64,000 bases of DNA from Massariosphaeria phaeospora (lineage: Eukaryota > Ascomycota > Dothideomycetes > Pleosporales): positions 372,001 through 436,000 of the forward strand of contig JAADJZ010000023.1 in the NCBI GenBank assembly GCA_011032825.1. Direction: 5' to 3'. Position numbers and translations under genes: made by a program. Each line of letters begins with the position of its first letter. Positions within the stretch are counted from its first letter, which is position 1. The notes beneath the pieces are model-generated. The model saw only the letters and a list, made by a program, of their open reading frames with translations, searched no databases and was not told the origin of the DNA. This document shows, piece by piece, positions 45,601 through 57,076 of this stretch.

Positions 45601-47857
45601 TCTGCGAACGATACAAAATTCGTCGTCATATGCTTTCAATCGGACCGGGGACGCCGTCGTCGCGCTGTACGGTAGTGTCGCCGTAGAGTGTACGGTAGAA
45701 TCCTCGTTGAAGATACTATCGAAGGCACCTGCCCTACTCCAGGACCTCTTTGCCTCGGCCTTCACCAAATCTACTGAGCTGATGTCGTCCATGTGGAACG
45801 CAAAGTCTTACCAGATTACCCTGGACTTCGACATGGGATCAAATGCTACTGCTGCTTACACTGCAACTGAACAGTGGACTGCAAACGACCGTTTAATTGC
45901 GGTCTCTGCTGGCTACACGTTCTTCGCGCTCTTAGGGGCGGTGTATTTGAGGCGTGGGACTCCGTTCAGCACATCACAGCAAGGGCGCAAAATCGAGACC
46001 ATAGTGACAGAAGTTCTACAGCAAGCAGGAGGTGTACTTAAGGTAATACTGATCATCAGCATCGAGATGCTGGTCTTTCCGCTGTATTGCGGCCTACTGC
46101 TTGACCTCGCCTTGTTGCCTCTTTTCCACAACGCAAACCTCTATACCAGATGGGAGTTTACCAGAGAAAGTCCCTGGACATCTGGCTTTGTGCACTGGTT
46201 CATTGGAACATGCTATATGTTCCACTTCGCATTGTTCGTCTCAATGTGCCGTAAGATTATGCGGAAGGGCGTTCTCTATTTCATTCGCGACCCGGACGAT
46301 CCCACCTTCCATCCTGTCCGTGACGTTCTGGAACGGAGCGTAACTACTCAGCTTCGGAAAATCGCATTCAGTGCTCTTGTATACGGAGCCTTGGTCGTTG
46401 TATGTCTAGGGGGCGTCGTTTGGAGTCTTAGTCACGCAACAACTGGCGTCCTCCCTGTTCATTGGGCATCCCAGGCGCCCGCCTTGGAATTTCCTCTCGA
46501 TCTTCTCTTCTACAATTTCCTCACTCCAGTCATCATCAAGCTATACAAGCCTAGTGATGGATTACACGCTGTTTCCCAATGGTGGTTCAGGAGATGCGCG
46601 CGGTTGCTTCGTTTGTCGAATTTCCTCTTTGGCGACAAATTAAAAGATGAAGAAGGCTACCACATCAGGCGCACTTGGTTGGGTTGGTTTACTGGCGAGA
46701 ACGGCGATCCGGAGAACCCGGTCATTGGAGAAGATGGAAGGGCTGCCGCAGAAGAGGAGCCTACTCGCGCTTATTTTCTCTTCGACGGCAAATACGTCCG
46801 AGCTCCAGCTTCAGACCAGGCTCGTATCCCTAAGGGTGAAGTCGTATTTGTGGAGGTCGATCAGCACAACACTCGCAAGGATGGCAAGGCCGATGAAGGA
46901 GGTGTACACAATTCGGACTTTGTGACTATGGTATACATACCGCCATGGTTCCGCGTCCGCATCGCGCTATTCGTGTCCACAATCTGGGTGTTTGCCGCAG
47001 TCATGGGCATCGGCCTCACAGTCATTCCCCTCCTATTCGGGCGATACCTTTTCTCTCTGTTCCTCCCCCCTACCGTCGAGATGAACGACATCCACGCCTT
47101 CTCCCTGGGAATCTACTCCCTCGGGACCATAGGGTACAGTGTCTATAAACTGTACAAATTCGTCAGTGGACTCAACCGCGCTGTACCCTCGCCGCTATCT
47201 ACACTCTACACCATTGCGGCGACTGGTTCTAGGATTGGATTTCGGATTATTCGATTTGGATACGTGTGGACATCCCTCGCCTTCGTCATCCCGTTCCTTA
47301 TCGCTGTGCTCATCGAGCTCTACCTCCTCATGCCCTTGCACGCCTACCTCGGCCCTTCGGAACCTCACGTGGTGCACCTCATCCAGGATTGGACTCTTGG
47401 CTTCCTATACGCACGATTAGCGGCCCGCATAGTCTTCTCCAACCGGGCCTCTCGCCCCGCCCGCGCCTTCAGCGCCATCATCGCCGACGGCTACCTGAAC
47501 CCGAACGCGCGCATCACCACCCGCTGCTTCCTCCTCCCCGTAGCGGCCATCTTCGCCATTGCCATCGCCTTCCCGTCGGCTTTTGCTTTCGCGCTGAACA
47601 GCACGGTCTGCCTAGGCGCCAGCCCGGCGGTGAAGAACCAGGTGTGGCGCTTCAGCTTCCCGGTCCTCGGGCTGAGCGTCGTGGCTGTCTGGATTGGCAA
47701 AGAGGGCCTTAGTATGCTCAATCGCTGGAGATTGATTGTCCGCGACGAGGTCTATCTCATTGGAGAGCGGCTGCATAATTTCGGGGAGCGCAAAGCCCCG
47801 CCGGCACCGGCACCGGCACCGGCGAACAACACTAGCACTACTACGGCACGGGCGTAA
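42637..47857 (+). CDS. doa10: Doa10/Ssm4 (MARCH6-like) RING-CH E3 ubiquitin ligase of the ER
   Basis: Two exons (42637-42717, 42794-47857), 1,714 aa. An N-terminal RING-CH finger (about 47-95) shows DTCRIC ... [22 protein letters not shown] ... YCELC, i.e. C4HC3 spacing. A long acidic, disordered stretch follows (about 300-690), then many transmembrane segments from about 770 to 1,670, plus two early ones (about 125-165 and 250-275). Doa10 sits in the ER and inner nuclear membrane, where it ubiquitinates misfolded cytosolic and membrane proteins for proteasomal degradation together with Ubc6/Ubc7 and Cdc48. Length is normal for fungi. I chose the start at MATEAG rather than the in-frame ATG five codons upstream, as its context is better; the 76-bp intron keeps frame. 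Confidence 0.94.
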
Positions 47858-48961
47858 GGTGAATTGGGTCAGTGATTAGCAGGGTAGGTATATAGTGTCG
47901 ATATGATGTACTGAAATATGGGTCGGCGTTGGGGCACGTCGACGATAGGGGTATGCAAGGGACATTCGGGAGGCGGGTTTCTGTATGTCGTTTTTATTGC
48001 TAGCTAGTGTATATCACGGTCTATACCTGAGTGAGAAGCCTTTAGAGTTCAGAGTCACTTACAACTTTCACAATCTTAACGAGAAACAACTTGGCTTCTG
48101 CTGACCTATGGTAAAGCAGACACGGAGTACTTGGATACCTGCTATTTTGGACTAACACGAGTTGTTGGCTACATGACGTTATGCGGACGCCAGAGCAATC
48201 TAGCGCAACATCCTGAACACATACACGTATCCGCATCGTTGGAAATGGACATTACTTTGTTTGGTGGCTACAAAGATTTTTGCGTGCTTCGTTGGATTAC
48301 GTGAAGGTCCGTAGAGGTCCACATGTACGCTCTTACAGGGCAGGCCAGCAGTCACTTCTTGCGATCCTTTTGACAGCATAGGATTTCTTGGGAATAGGTA
48401 TACAGGGTAGTTTTGTTATTACAAAGAGGTGTTGTAGACAGTAAAGAGGGTGATGTCTATGTAGGGCGGAGAGAGGTAGGAGGGTCTGGAATAGAGTGTA
48501 TGTGTTGGAGGACAGGTATTGCGAGCTCTAGGTACAGTTTGGGAGCATCGTCCTCTTGATAGGGTAGGAGGTTTTAGGGTGGTTGATGGAGGGACGCGGG
48601 GGATGTACAGTGCCCTATCGTATCTAGCGTAGAGGGTGATGTCGGGTAGGAGGATAGGGGAATAGGAGGGCGTTTGAGCGTGCGCTGTTGAGAGGGTCGC
48701 TGGCGTAGTCTACTTCTCGTCGCCTACACGCGCGATACTCGCCAGCGCCAGACGCCATAGTCCGATCATGGCAATTGCTCCTTCGCACACGCTGTCCTGT
48801 CCTGGTTCGCCGCGGCTGTAACACTGCATGCTCGCTCGCGAACTGAGAGGGCCTCTTCTCCTCTAGCCCTTAGGGCTGTTCGTCGGCAGTGCCATGCAGC
48901 TAATAAAAGCACGCCACAATTGTCAATATGATACCCAAGTCGTCCATCCGACCTGCTGCCT
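47858..48961. other. Intergenic between convergent genes
   Basis: 1.1 kb shared 3' flank of Doa10 (+) and Trs20 (-). Purine-rich GTAGGG-type sequence at about 48,460-48,660. No gene, tRNA or clear repeat seen. Confidence 0.5.
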
Positions 48962-49531
48962 TCACAAATACTTCTTCGCAGCCGCCGCGACCCGCGCCCG
49001 GAACACAGGGCTCTTCACCACGTCCCCCTTGCCCGCGTGGAAGAACGGATTCATCACCGTCTTCAACCACACCTCATACACATCGACGAAGAAGTTCTTG
49101 ACCGCCTCCTCGGTCGCCGGACTCGTCGGGTTGTACACATTGCCCGCCGCGGCCGTCGCCCTGCCGCCCGCCAGACTGCCCCGTACGCCTCCTCCACCGC
49201 CCGCGCCGCCCGCGCCCAGGCCCAGCACCTCATCGCGCGGCCGCGTCAGCAGCACGAAGCGCACGTTCGCGCCCGTCACCCAGCACGACAGGAAGTTGTT
49301 CTGGTACTTGTCGATGTGCTTGAGGTACATGGGCGCGGAGCCCGAGGTCGATGACGGGCCCCATTGCACTTCTTCGACGATGTCGAGCGTCGAGTGCTGG
49401 ATGAAGGGCGTGAGGGTGCGTTCGGCGGTCGTGAAGCGCGGGGTGCCGTCGCCGCCGGAGCGCGAGGTGCCGAATTCGTGGGTGAAGAGGGGGGTGTCGG
49501 TTGGGGAGAAGATTGTGAAGGCGTAGGACAT
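48962..49531 (-). CDS. trs20: TRAPP complex subunit Trs20 (sedlin)
   Basis: 189 aa, no introns. Sedlin-family longin-like fold: MSYAFTIFSPTDTPLFTHEF forms the first strands, FIQHSTLDIVEE the first helix, then MYLKHIDKYQNNFLSCWVTGANVRFVLL and, at the end, EEAVKNFFVDVYEVWLKTVMNPFF, the best-conserved block. Trs20 is a core subunit of TRAPP complexes, which activate the Rab Ypt1 in ER-Golgi traffic and autophagy. A Gly/Ala-rich insert at about 105-130, absent from the animal protein, lengthens the loop before the last helices. The start codon lies 276 bp from that of mL60 on the other strand, so they share a compact promoter. Confidence 0.93.
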   Translation of the reverse strand: MSYAFTIFSPTDTPLFTHEFGTSRSGGDGTPRFTTAERTLTPFIQHSTLDIVEEVQWGPSSTSGSAPMYLKHIDKYQNNFLSCWVTGANVRFVLLTRPRDEVLGLGAGGAGGGGGVRGSLAGGRATAAAGNVYNPTSPATEEAVKNFFVDVYEVWLKTVMNPFFHAGKGDVVKSPVFRARVAAAAKKYL

Positions 49532-49807
49532 GTTGGTGGGTTGAGGGCGGGTGGAGGGTGTTTGTTGGTCTTCTGGTTAAAGGATGCGAAGGAATTCGGT
49601 CGGGGGTTGTGAATAGCAGTCGCTGGATAAGTGTGTGTCTTGTAGTCGTAGTGTAACGACAATGTTGTCCGTTCGGCGTGGGGTAGCTCGAACTTCAAGA
49701 CAGGGATCCGCGCCAAGCCCGTCCGCCGCGGGAATCTTTCCAGAACCTCACCTTCACATCGCGAACCCAAGCGCTCGCTCGCTCCTACCGCAGCACGCCA
49801 TCCCACC
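49532..49807. promoter_or_regulatory. Compact bidirectional promoter, Trs20 / mL60
   Basis: Only 276 bp separates the two start codons, so regulatory sequence and both leaders overlap. No specific site recognised. Confidence 0.5.
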
Positions 49808-50296
49808 ATGTTCGGTCCCTTCCGCCTCACAAACCCGCTCTCGGGCGGCCTGCTCTGGTAAGGCACTTCACGCTGCAATTACACCCTCCCAGCCGCGCAC
49901 CAGCCCCTCAACCCAACCAACCCAAACCACCGCCCGCTAACATGGCACAGGAAAATCCCCTGGCGCCTCTCCCGCCACCAAAAGTACCGCCAGCGCGAGC
50001 GCCTCCGCAAAGTCGACTCGATCGTCGCGACGCTCGACACGGCGCTCGCGCGCCAGGGCGAGAGCATGCGCAAGCTGGTGCGCTGGAAGGCGGAGATGCC
50101 GACCGAGGAGGAGATGTTGCCCAAGGACAAATATACCGTGTTTGATCGCAAGGTGAAGAGGTATCGGAAGGCCATTCATAGTGAGTTGCCCCTAGGCGAC
50201 TGGGCAGGTGGTTGGTGTACGAGGTATGCTAATGGTCATGTAGAGTTGCCGAAGTGGACGAGGGTCAGCCAGAGACTCAATCCGCCCGGTTTCTGA
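49808..50296 (+). CDS. mrpl31: Mitochondrial large-subunit ribosomal protein mL60 (Mrpl31)
   Basis: Three exons (49808-49857, 49951-50180, 50244-50296), 110 aa. The sequence opens MFGPFRLTNPLSGGLLW and continues KIPWRLSRHQKYRQRERLRKVDSIV, the conserved start of fungal mL60, and ends with LPKWTRVSQRLNPPGF. It is short, strongly basic and fungal-specific, part of the mitochondrial ribosome. The first exon codes for only 17 residues; both introns split codons in phase and have GT..AG ends, and without them no frame covers the protein. No separate cleavable presequence is evident, as in yeast. Confidence 0.92.
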
Positions 50297-50907
50297 GCGC
50301 ATAGATGTGTTGGATGGGGGGGAAATGGGGTGTATATTATGTGTTGCAGTATGGTTTACGTAACATTTGCAGGCGTCGAATATGGACTGGACTGGTTATG
50401 CTTCTCTCTACTTGCGACTCTGATGTTGTCGCTTTGAACCGACGACTGGTGGACCTGTAGGACCTGTGGGACCTATGGATTTTGTAGGTACACATATAGT
50501 TTGTGGAAGGCTAAATGCTGCTGGGCAACTCAATCTCTGGCTTTGCTATAATGGCTGGAGTTTGTTACTCAATGCCCTGGTCGTATTTGCGTAAGAGGGC
50601 AATTATGGCAGATGGGGGGTTCCAGTACGATTGTCTTGACACGGTGGACTGGCGGAGTCAACATTCGTTTTCCTACCTCTAGCACACCGCTCATTTTCGA
50701 CAACTTTTTTTCCTCTCACCTTCACCTTTTCGAGTCCGCTCTCTGCTCTCTCTCTCTCTCTCACCGTAACACGTCTTCGCCTTCACCTTGCCTCAGTCCA
50801 CGTTTTTGTTTCTAGTTTATTTAAGGTCTCTTCTATCGCTCCTCCTCTCTTACTCACTCGTCTTACCTTACATCCACTTTGGCCTCATCGAAATAACGCC
50901 GGCAGAG
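50297..50907. other. Intergenic with CT tract, promoter of next gene
   Basis: 611 bp. A (CT)n run at about 50,746-50,762 and further pyrimidine-rich sequence up to 50,880 resemble a core promoter and 5' leader of the gene starting at 50,908. A short open frame from 50,788 overlaps it and is treated as leader. Confidence 0.5.
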
Positions 50908-52957
50908 ATGTCGCCCGCGTCGTCACCTCATTCTCAACTGCCTTTGAACGTACTCCACCGTTGGCATATATTACAAGAGCGACATAAGGAGGAGCTAGCA
51001 GAGCTTAATCGACATCATACTGCGACTTTGGGGCGACACGCAGTTGAGCAACATGGCTTTTGGACCCAGTATCAAGCGATTGCGCCGGACTCACAAGCCT
51101 CTCCTCCGCAGAGTAGCGCGTTAAAACCCGACTTCACGACTCAGAGAGTCAAAAACAAATCAAAGCCAACGGATCCCAACCTTCCGGCAAGCAAAACTAC
51201 GGCTGAGATCATTGATCTGACCTCGGATGGTGAGACAGAGCCAACGGCGTCTCGCACGGTCGAAAGCTTTCCAACATCGTCGTCGGATTCATTCAAGACA
51301 GCCAAGGAAACTTTAGAAGTAAGTAATGCCGAATTCAAGTTACGACTTTGTCACATTATGCTCACTATTTCAGCGAGTCCAGAACCAACCACAGGTGAAA
51401 GGCGAAAATGATCGTAACAAGACGCGAAGCCTCGCATCTCCGTTTACTTTCACGCCCAGGCAACACATCAAACAACCGTTCAACATTGGTACAAGTCCCC
51501 AGTGTGCACGATCTCGGAAGAAGCCTCTCCCATTGGATAAGCCGACAGAGTTTACCGTGAACCAATTCCTGCAACAGCAGGAGGATTATTCTCGCACGCA
51601 AAAAACTCCTGTGAGAGTACCACGAGATCAAGCGCTACTTGCTCTGCAACAGCAGCGGAAACAGGGGGATTTTGTAGGAAATATTCTACACAATGGAAGG
51701 AGCCAGAGTTGGGCGCCGGCGCTTGGGAAAATCTTTGAACCTCTGGATGAAGACACTCACATGGAAGATGCGCCGGAAGAGATGGCAAAGCGGTCCTTAA
51801 TCATCCGGCTTCGATTTATCTCAACAGAAGCTCGGAAAGAATTCGCCGCAAAGGTGAACTCGGGCAAAAAGGACACTGCATTGCCAAGTCTACAATATGG
51901 CCTTATGAGTCCTCCTTCGTCCAACGGTCCTGGAACGCCGCATGACCTCAACGAGGACGCTAGAAGCGCGATTCTGTCATCGTTTCAACGATCCGTCACC
52001 CCTAAGACACCCAGGAACACTCCCGGTCCACCAGCCTTTAAAATCCCTACATTACCCACGTTCGGGGCGTGCGCCACCGCACTCCACCAAAAACGTAACC
52101 AACGCGCATCATCACTTGCTTCTCAGGTTTCCAACTTCTCCACACTATCCAAATCTACAACACCCACGGCCAAAAAGCGCAAGAAGGTACTCGACGTGAG
52201 CGACGAATCAGACTACGAGCCCACTCCTCCTTCATCTCCTGAAGCTAGCGTACAGCCTGCTCCCACGAAGCCTAAAACTGTGTTCAAGAAAGTGAAAGGA
52301 GCAAATGGATTTGGTTTCCGTCCAGTAACGTTGACTCCTCAGACGCCCTCATCACAAGGCAACAACAGAGCTACAACCGCGGCGCCCAGCACCCCTAAAA
52401 AACAACGAACCAACTTCCCCTACACTCAAGCCAGCCCCATGTCACCCTCCGAACGCGCAGCCCAAGCAAAGGCTCAGCGGTCTTCAACTGCCGCACCTTC
52501 CACCGCCATGCAGAGCCTCGTCACCAGACGCAATATACGCGCCACCCGCCTTAAGGCCGAGGCTTCACTGAAAGCAACTAACGACGAAGTCCTTCGCCAG
52601 GAGTCTTTGACCGAGGAACAGCATATGCAAGAGCTAGGTGAGCTGGCGGATACAGAGGACATCGAGGGCGTGAAGGGCGGAATGCGGGGCCTCAGCTTGA
52701 CACCCTCGCTGGGTGGTGGCAGACGCGCTCGACCTCGTGGTAGCGTCCAGGAGGAGCCGCCGGTATACACGAGTGAGGACTGGAAAAAGGATCGCCAGCA
52801 CGGGGATCGCTGGATCGCGAAGCGCAGTGTGGAAATGCCGGGGAATGAAGGAGAGGGGGGAGAAGAAGACGCAGAGCTTGATATTCGGCATACGGAGGTC
52901 GTGGATGGAGTAATTGTGGATAAGCGGACGCGATTCAGGCGAGGCGTAAGGAAGTGA
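50908..52957 (+). CDS. Unknown nuclear-type protein with SUMO-interaction-like motif
   Basis: Two exons (50908-51318, 51374-52957; 55-bp intron), 664 aa. I recognise no family. Near residue 25 there is a charged amphipathic helix (LQERHKEELAELNRHH). At about 93-100 lies EIIDLTSDGE, a textbook SUMO-interacting motif: hydrophobic core followed by acidic and serine residues. The rest is disordered and rich in Ser, Thr, Pro and Lys, with nuclear-localisation-like clusters (AKKRKK near 300) and many SP/TP sites that could be kinase targets. The C-terminus is ordered-looking and charged (EDWKKDRQHGDRWIAKRS ... VVDGVIVDKRTRFRRGVRK). Role in chromatin, replication or DNA repair is only an inference. 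Start at 50,908 chosen as the first ATG of the conserved-looking frame; an upstream in-frame ATG lies at 50,788. Confidence 0.78.
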
Positions 52958-53817
52958 GGATGAACAAGCAATTGCACGCATATACACGGATTGCGCGATA
53001 GGCGCCGCTCTCGAAATGCTTCTTTTCTACAGCACACTATCCGCTGTGCGTGGGGGAGGGGGGGGGGTTCTGCGAAAAGCAACGTCTTTCCGCTTTCAAA
53101 ACGCTTATATAGCTTTCTGGGGGGTCGTCGTCTTTCACTTTGTGTTTTATTTTCGCTAGTCGGCAGGCGAAGCAGGCGGTCTTACTTGACGCTCGCTTCC
53201 GGAGGTACATGGCGTAAGAAAATCCTAGCCACGTTTAGCAGAGTTGGTAGTTGGCTCTCTAGAATTATTGAATGCCTTTGGTAAACGCCCAGCTATAGCA
53301 GGTACTAGCAACGCATCAGAAAGTTACGAATTGGTGCTGGTAGCGAATGAGAATCTTGTCTTCAGCATGCAAGGAGAAAAACTGCAGTTAATTTGATAAG
53401 TTTAGGTATTTGAGTTGATCATTTTGTTCAGGGCGATTGAGGTGGCACGCGATGCTCTTAGCGCTCGAAACAATGCGAGGCGAGGCGCGCCAACTTAGAG
53501 CGCGAGGATTATCCGCGTCTTTCTGTCCGCTTCAGCGGTTGCTGTTCGCCCAACGACCGGCGAAGACAAGGCGTAAAACATGTAGTGCAGGGATAGATGG
53601 ATTGGAGTTCCGGATAAGAAGTTCTGTATCGTCCGGTGGATAAAGATGGGGTGATGAGGAAGAGCAGACATATAAGAGTGGGACCCAGAAGCTTCCGAGT
53701 CCTGACATCACGACGAAAGCGAACATTTCCAATTTCGCAATCATCACCCAACTGCTCTTCAACAAGACTACGAAGCCAGTCCACCCTCCGAATAACACAA
53801 TATCTCACCCAGACACA
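52958..53817. other. Intergenic, no gene recognised
   Basis: 860 bp. A G-rich tract at about 53,051-53,068. Nothing else recognisable; the last 150 bp is the probable promoter and leader of the SDR at 53,818. Confidence 0.5.
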
Positions 53818-54609
53818 ATGGCCGACCAAACCAAATACACGTCTAAGCTCCGCAACGCGCGCATCCTCATCATCGGCGGCTCCTCAGGCATCGGCTACGC
53901 CGTCGCAGAAGCAACGCTCGAATCCGGCGCCCTCGTCACCATCTCGTCGTCCAACCCCACACGTGTAGCCTCCGCCGTCGCATCCCTCAAGGCCGCCTAC
54001 CCCACCTCGCGCATCCACGGCCACGCCGCCGACCTCTCCTCGCCCGCCACGCTCGAAGCCACGCTAGAAACGCTCTTCCAGACCACCGTCGCGGCGCTGC
54101 CCAGCCAAAAACTCGACCACGTTGTCTTCACCGCCGGCGACGCCCTCAGCACAATGGCCATCTCCGACATGAGCGTGCCCAAGGTGCTGCAAGCCGGGCA
54201 GATACGCTTCGTCGCGCCGCTGCTGACGGCCAAGTTCGTCGCGCGCTTTGTCGAGATGAGCCGCAGGAGCAGCTACACGATTACCACGGGGTCGATCTCC
54301 GAGAAGCCGATGCCGGACTGGGCGGTTGTGGCGGCGTATGCAGGCGGCGCACATAGCATGGTGCGGAATCTGGCGCTGGATTTAAAGCCCGTGAGGGTTA
54401 ATGGGGTGAGTCCCGGGGTTGTGGATACGGAGCTTTGGAACATGGGCAAGGAGGAAAAGGAGAGGTTGTTGGCGCGTGCGGCGAAGGGCATGGCGACGGG
54501 GGTGCCGGGGCTGCCGGGCGATGTGGCGGAGAGCTATTTGGCGGTCTTGAAGGATGCGAATATGGATGGGGCGATGGTGAGGACGGATGGGGGTGGGATG
54601 CTTATGTGA
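53818..54609 (+). CDS. SDR-family protein lacking the catalytic lysine
   Basis: 263 aa, no introns. Cofactor motif GGSSGIG at 20-26 and TAGDAL at 105-110 place it in the short-chain dehydrogenase/reductase superfamily; S159 or S161 and Y174 are in the positions of the catalytic serine and tyrosine. In the YxxxK motif the lysine is replaced: Y174-A-G-G-A178. Typical SDR end: VNGVSPGVVDTELW. Without the lysine, normal hydride transfer is doubtful, so the protein may be a binding or regulatory paralogue, or it may use another base. The substrate is unknown. The gene is GC-rich compared with its flanks, and it ends 229 bp from the convergent HET gene. Confidence 0.82.
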   Translation: MADQTKYTSKLRNARILIIGGSSGIGYAVAEATLESGALVTISSSNPTRVASAVASLKAAYPTSRIHGHAADLSSPATLEATLETLFQTTVAALPSQKLDHVVFTAGDALSTMAISDMSVPKVLQAGQIRFVAPLLTAKFVARFVEMSRRSSYTITTGSISEKPMPDWAVVAAYAGGAHSMVRNLALDLKPVRVNGVSPGVVDTELWNMGKEEKERLLARAAKGMATGVPGLPGDVAESYLAVLKDANMDGAMVRTDGGGMLM

Positions 54610-54799
54610 AGGACGGGGGGGCCGAGGTGAGTAGGCATATATCAAGGATCCTGGGAACTGTAGGTTGCGATTTTGAGGTAAACGAGAGGTGCAAAGGTAC
54701 GACGATTCGGAATGATTTCAAGTGAGAGTACTCAGGCCTTCTACCTCGAGCCCCTAGCTTATCTGAGCTAACGGCGTTTTCGATGAGCTTCAGTTTAAA

Positions 54800-54835
54800 T
54801 TCTCTCTCTCTCTCTCTATCTCTCTCTCTTTCTCC
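54800..54835. repeat. CT microsatellite
   Basis: TC/CT dinucleotide tract, briefly interrupted, directly beside the stop codon of the convergent HET gene. Confidence 0.9.
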
Positions 54836-54837
54836 AG

Positions 54838-57076
54838 TCACACCAAACACAGCTCGACAGTCTTAACGCTCTTCCACGTCCCACCCCACATCTCGCCCTT
54901 CATACACCCATGCACATACGCCTCCCCAACAAGCGCAAAGCACCCCCGCTCCTCCGCCGGCCTCAGCACCATCGGCATCCTCGAGCCATCCACCAGCCAC
55001 ACCTGGTCCCCCCTCTGCGCCGACAGCGGCCCATGCCCCAAGAACCCCTCCTCCATGGCAAAGAGTTTCCGATCCGTAGTGTGGATGCCCAGCGCGTTGC
55101 TAAAGCACATGAGATTCTGCGTCACCGCCACAAACGTCGCCAGCAGCTGCCGCGTGTCTCCCGCGAGCGCGATGCCCTGCATGTTCGCCGACGCGGCCAT
55201 CTCCGCGCCCACGAACCCGTTGATCTCGGCGGCAGACGGCCAGCACGGCCCAGTGGCATGCTCGGGGCGGAGATCGATGTGGTACTGGCCGGGGGTCGGG
55301 GTCTGCAGCGCGGAAACCCGCGCGCGGAACATCCAGCCGAGCAGGAAATCGTGGAACATCTGGTTCGAGCCTTGGGCGTACGAGCCGAAGTATTTGCGGC
55401 CGTCGTGGCCGGTGATCAAGGTTCGCCAGAGGACCTCTAGGAGCGACGCTTTCTTGTAGACGCGCTTGACGCGTTGGGGATGCATGGTGTCTAGGAGAGC
55501 AAACCAGTGGCGGATGGATTGTACAGTTGCGTTCAATACCACCTGTTCGGTGGTACCCTCCATCGAGATGGCACTGGCAGGCTCCGAGACAGCCGAAACA
55601 CGACCGAGTGGGACGCCTCGTAGGAACAGCTTCCGACCTTCGACACGTACGCGCTTGGCACCAAGGAGTTTTTTGCCGTTGACTTTGGTGGCGTTGAAGC
55701 GGTTCGCGCCGATAGACTCGACATTGACCGTGAAGTCTGGAACCCAGGACGGTAAGCCCTTTAGCTTCCGCAACGACGGATCTTCGACCTCGGAAAGCAC
55801 ACTCAGATCCGGCAAGTTATCCAGAAACATGCCCGCAGTCCGAGTAAACACGTCTTGGACCGGAGATTTGTAGTCCGGCTGAACCAATGGAGGACTCCCG
55901 GGCGGAAGACTGCGATTCAAATACCCCAGCGCCGCATACACCCTGTCTCTCGGATCCGTCGAGTCGGCAACGCGCAGCAGTCGAATGCAGTAGAGGAAGA
56001 AGTCGAGGCTGACGTACTCGACCGGGAGCGCCACGGCTTTGGCCCGGAATTTGCGCCACGGCCGCGACCCGATGTCTTCGCAGCGAACGCGCAGGTCCCA
56101 GAGGAGTTTGGCTCGCATCCAGGGTAGCATTGTGACGGTTTCGGAGAGGAGATTGACGTCGTGCATTAAAGCGCCGATCGGGACATCGGCTGCGTCTAGA
56201 AACACTGGTAGGCCGGCGAGAATGAAGAAATCGAAGTCGTGGAAGCCGCAGCGGAAGTAGACTTCTGGGGAGAAGGATACTTCCTGGTGCACCCTAATAC
56301 GGTTCGCGTCAGCCGAAGACTCTGAGCAGTCTCGTATTGACTACTACGGAGGTGCCGACTCACCAGGCTCGTTTAAACCATTGGCACTCCTGGTAGAATC
56401 TGTGATACCCCTTCCAGTCAAGCCGGCCCTTGTGTTCTTGGATGTTCAATCGCTCGTAGAAGTTCTCGGCCGTCCAGTCGTTGCCCATCTTGATGATGTC
56501 TCCGCCCAGGTGCGCCTTGCTGTACGTATGAAACGCTGTCAACACGATCGCATGTAGCCTGGAGAACGCAGTGATGTCGCAGCTGAAATCCTCGACTTGC
56601 CCGAGCCAGACGACTGTGTCGCGACACAGTGTGTATATGTCACCCATGAGATTCACTTGCGCCGCTCGCTCCTCGAGGTCTTTCTGGCAGATGCAGAGCG
56701 CGTCGATCCATATGGCGGTCACTGCTTTCTCGCCCACTGTCAAGTGTTGTAGGGCATTGTACAGGCTCATAGTGATCGGCAGTGCGTAGTACGTGCCGTT
56801 CTCCTCTAATACCCATTCTTTGGTCGTGGCGTATTTTGCGATGCACTCTGGACTATCAACGGGCGGTCCCCACGTATACGACAGGGCGGTATAAGGGGGT
56901 AGCTCCGCGAGCGTATACGTGTCCAAAGAACACACTTTCTGTGACGAACCATCCTGGAAGTCTAGTGTATTGCGGCGCACATTCAGCAGTCTGATCGACG
57001 GACTACTGCCCAAGCCGGAATATGAGTATTCGCTAAGCCTAGCGCGATCGAGCCGGAGAGTATTGCTTTGCGACAT
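54838..57076 (-). CDS. HET-domain (heterokaryon incompatibility) protein
   Basis: Two exons (56364-57076, 54838-56293; 70-bp intron splitting the codon of W238), 722 aa. HET domain at about 57-245: LPPYTALSYTWGPP, then AVTAIWIDALCICQKDLEERAAQVNLMGDIYTLCRDTVVWLG and, across the intron, FKRAWVHQEV. The C-terminal 470 residues contain the usual secondary block (DPRDRVYAALGYLNR ... YKSPVQDVF ... LPSWVPDFTV) found in fungal HET-6/pin-c-like proteins. HET domains are cell-death effectors that act in allorecognition, when hyphae of unlike strains fuse. No WD40 or NACHT partner domain is fused here. The gene appears intact. Confidence 0.9.

Noticed and set aside
48894..49526. 210-aa plus-strand frame
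   Set aside because: Antisense shadow of Trs20, whose sedlin-family sequence is clear.
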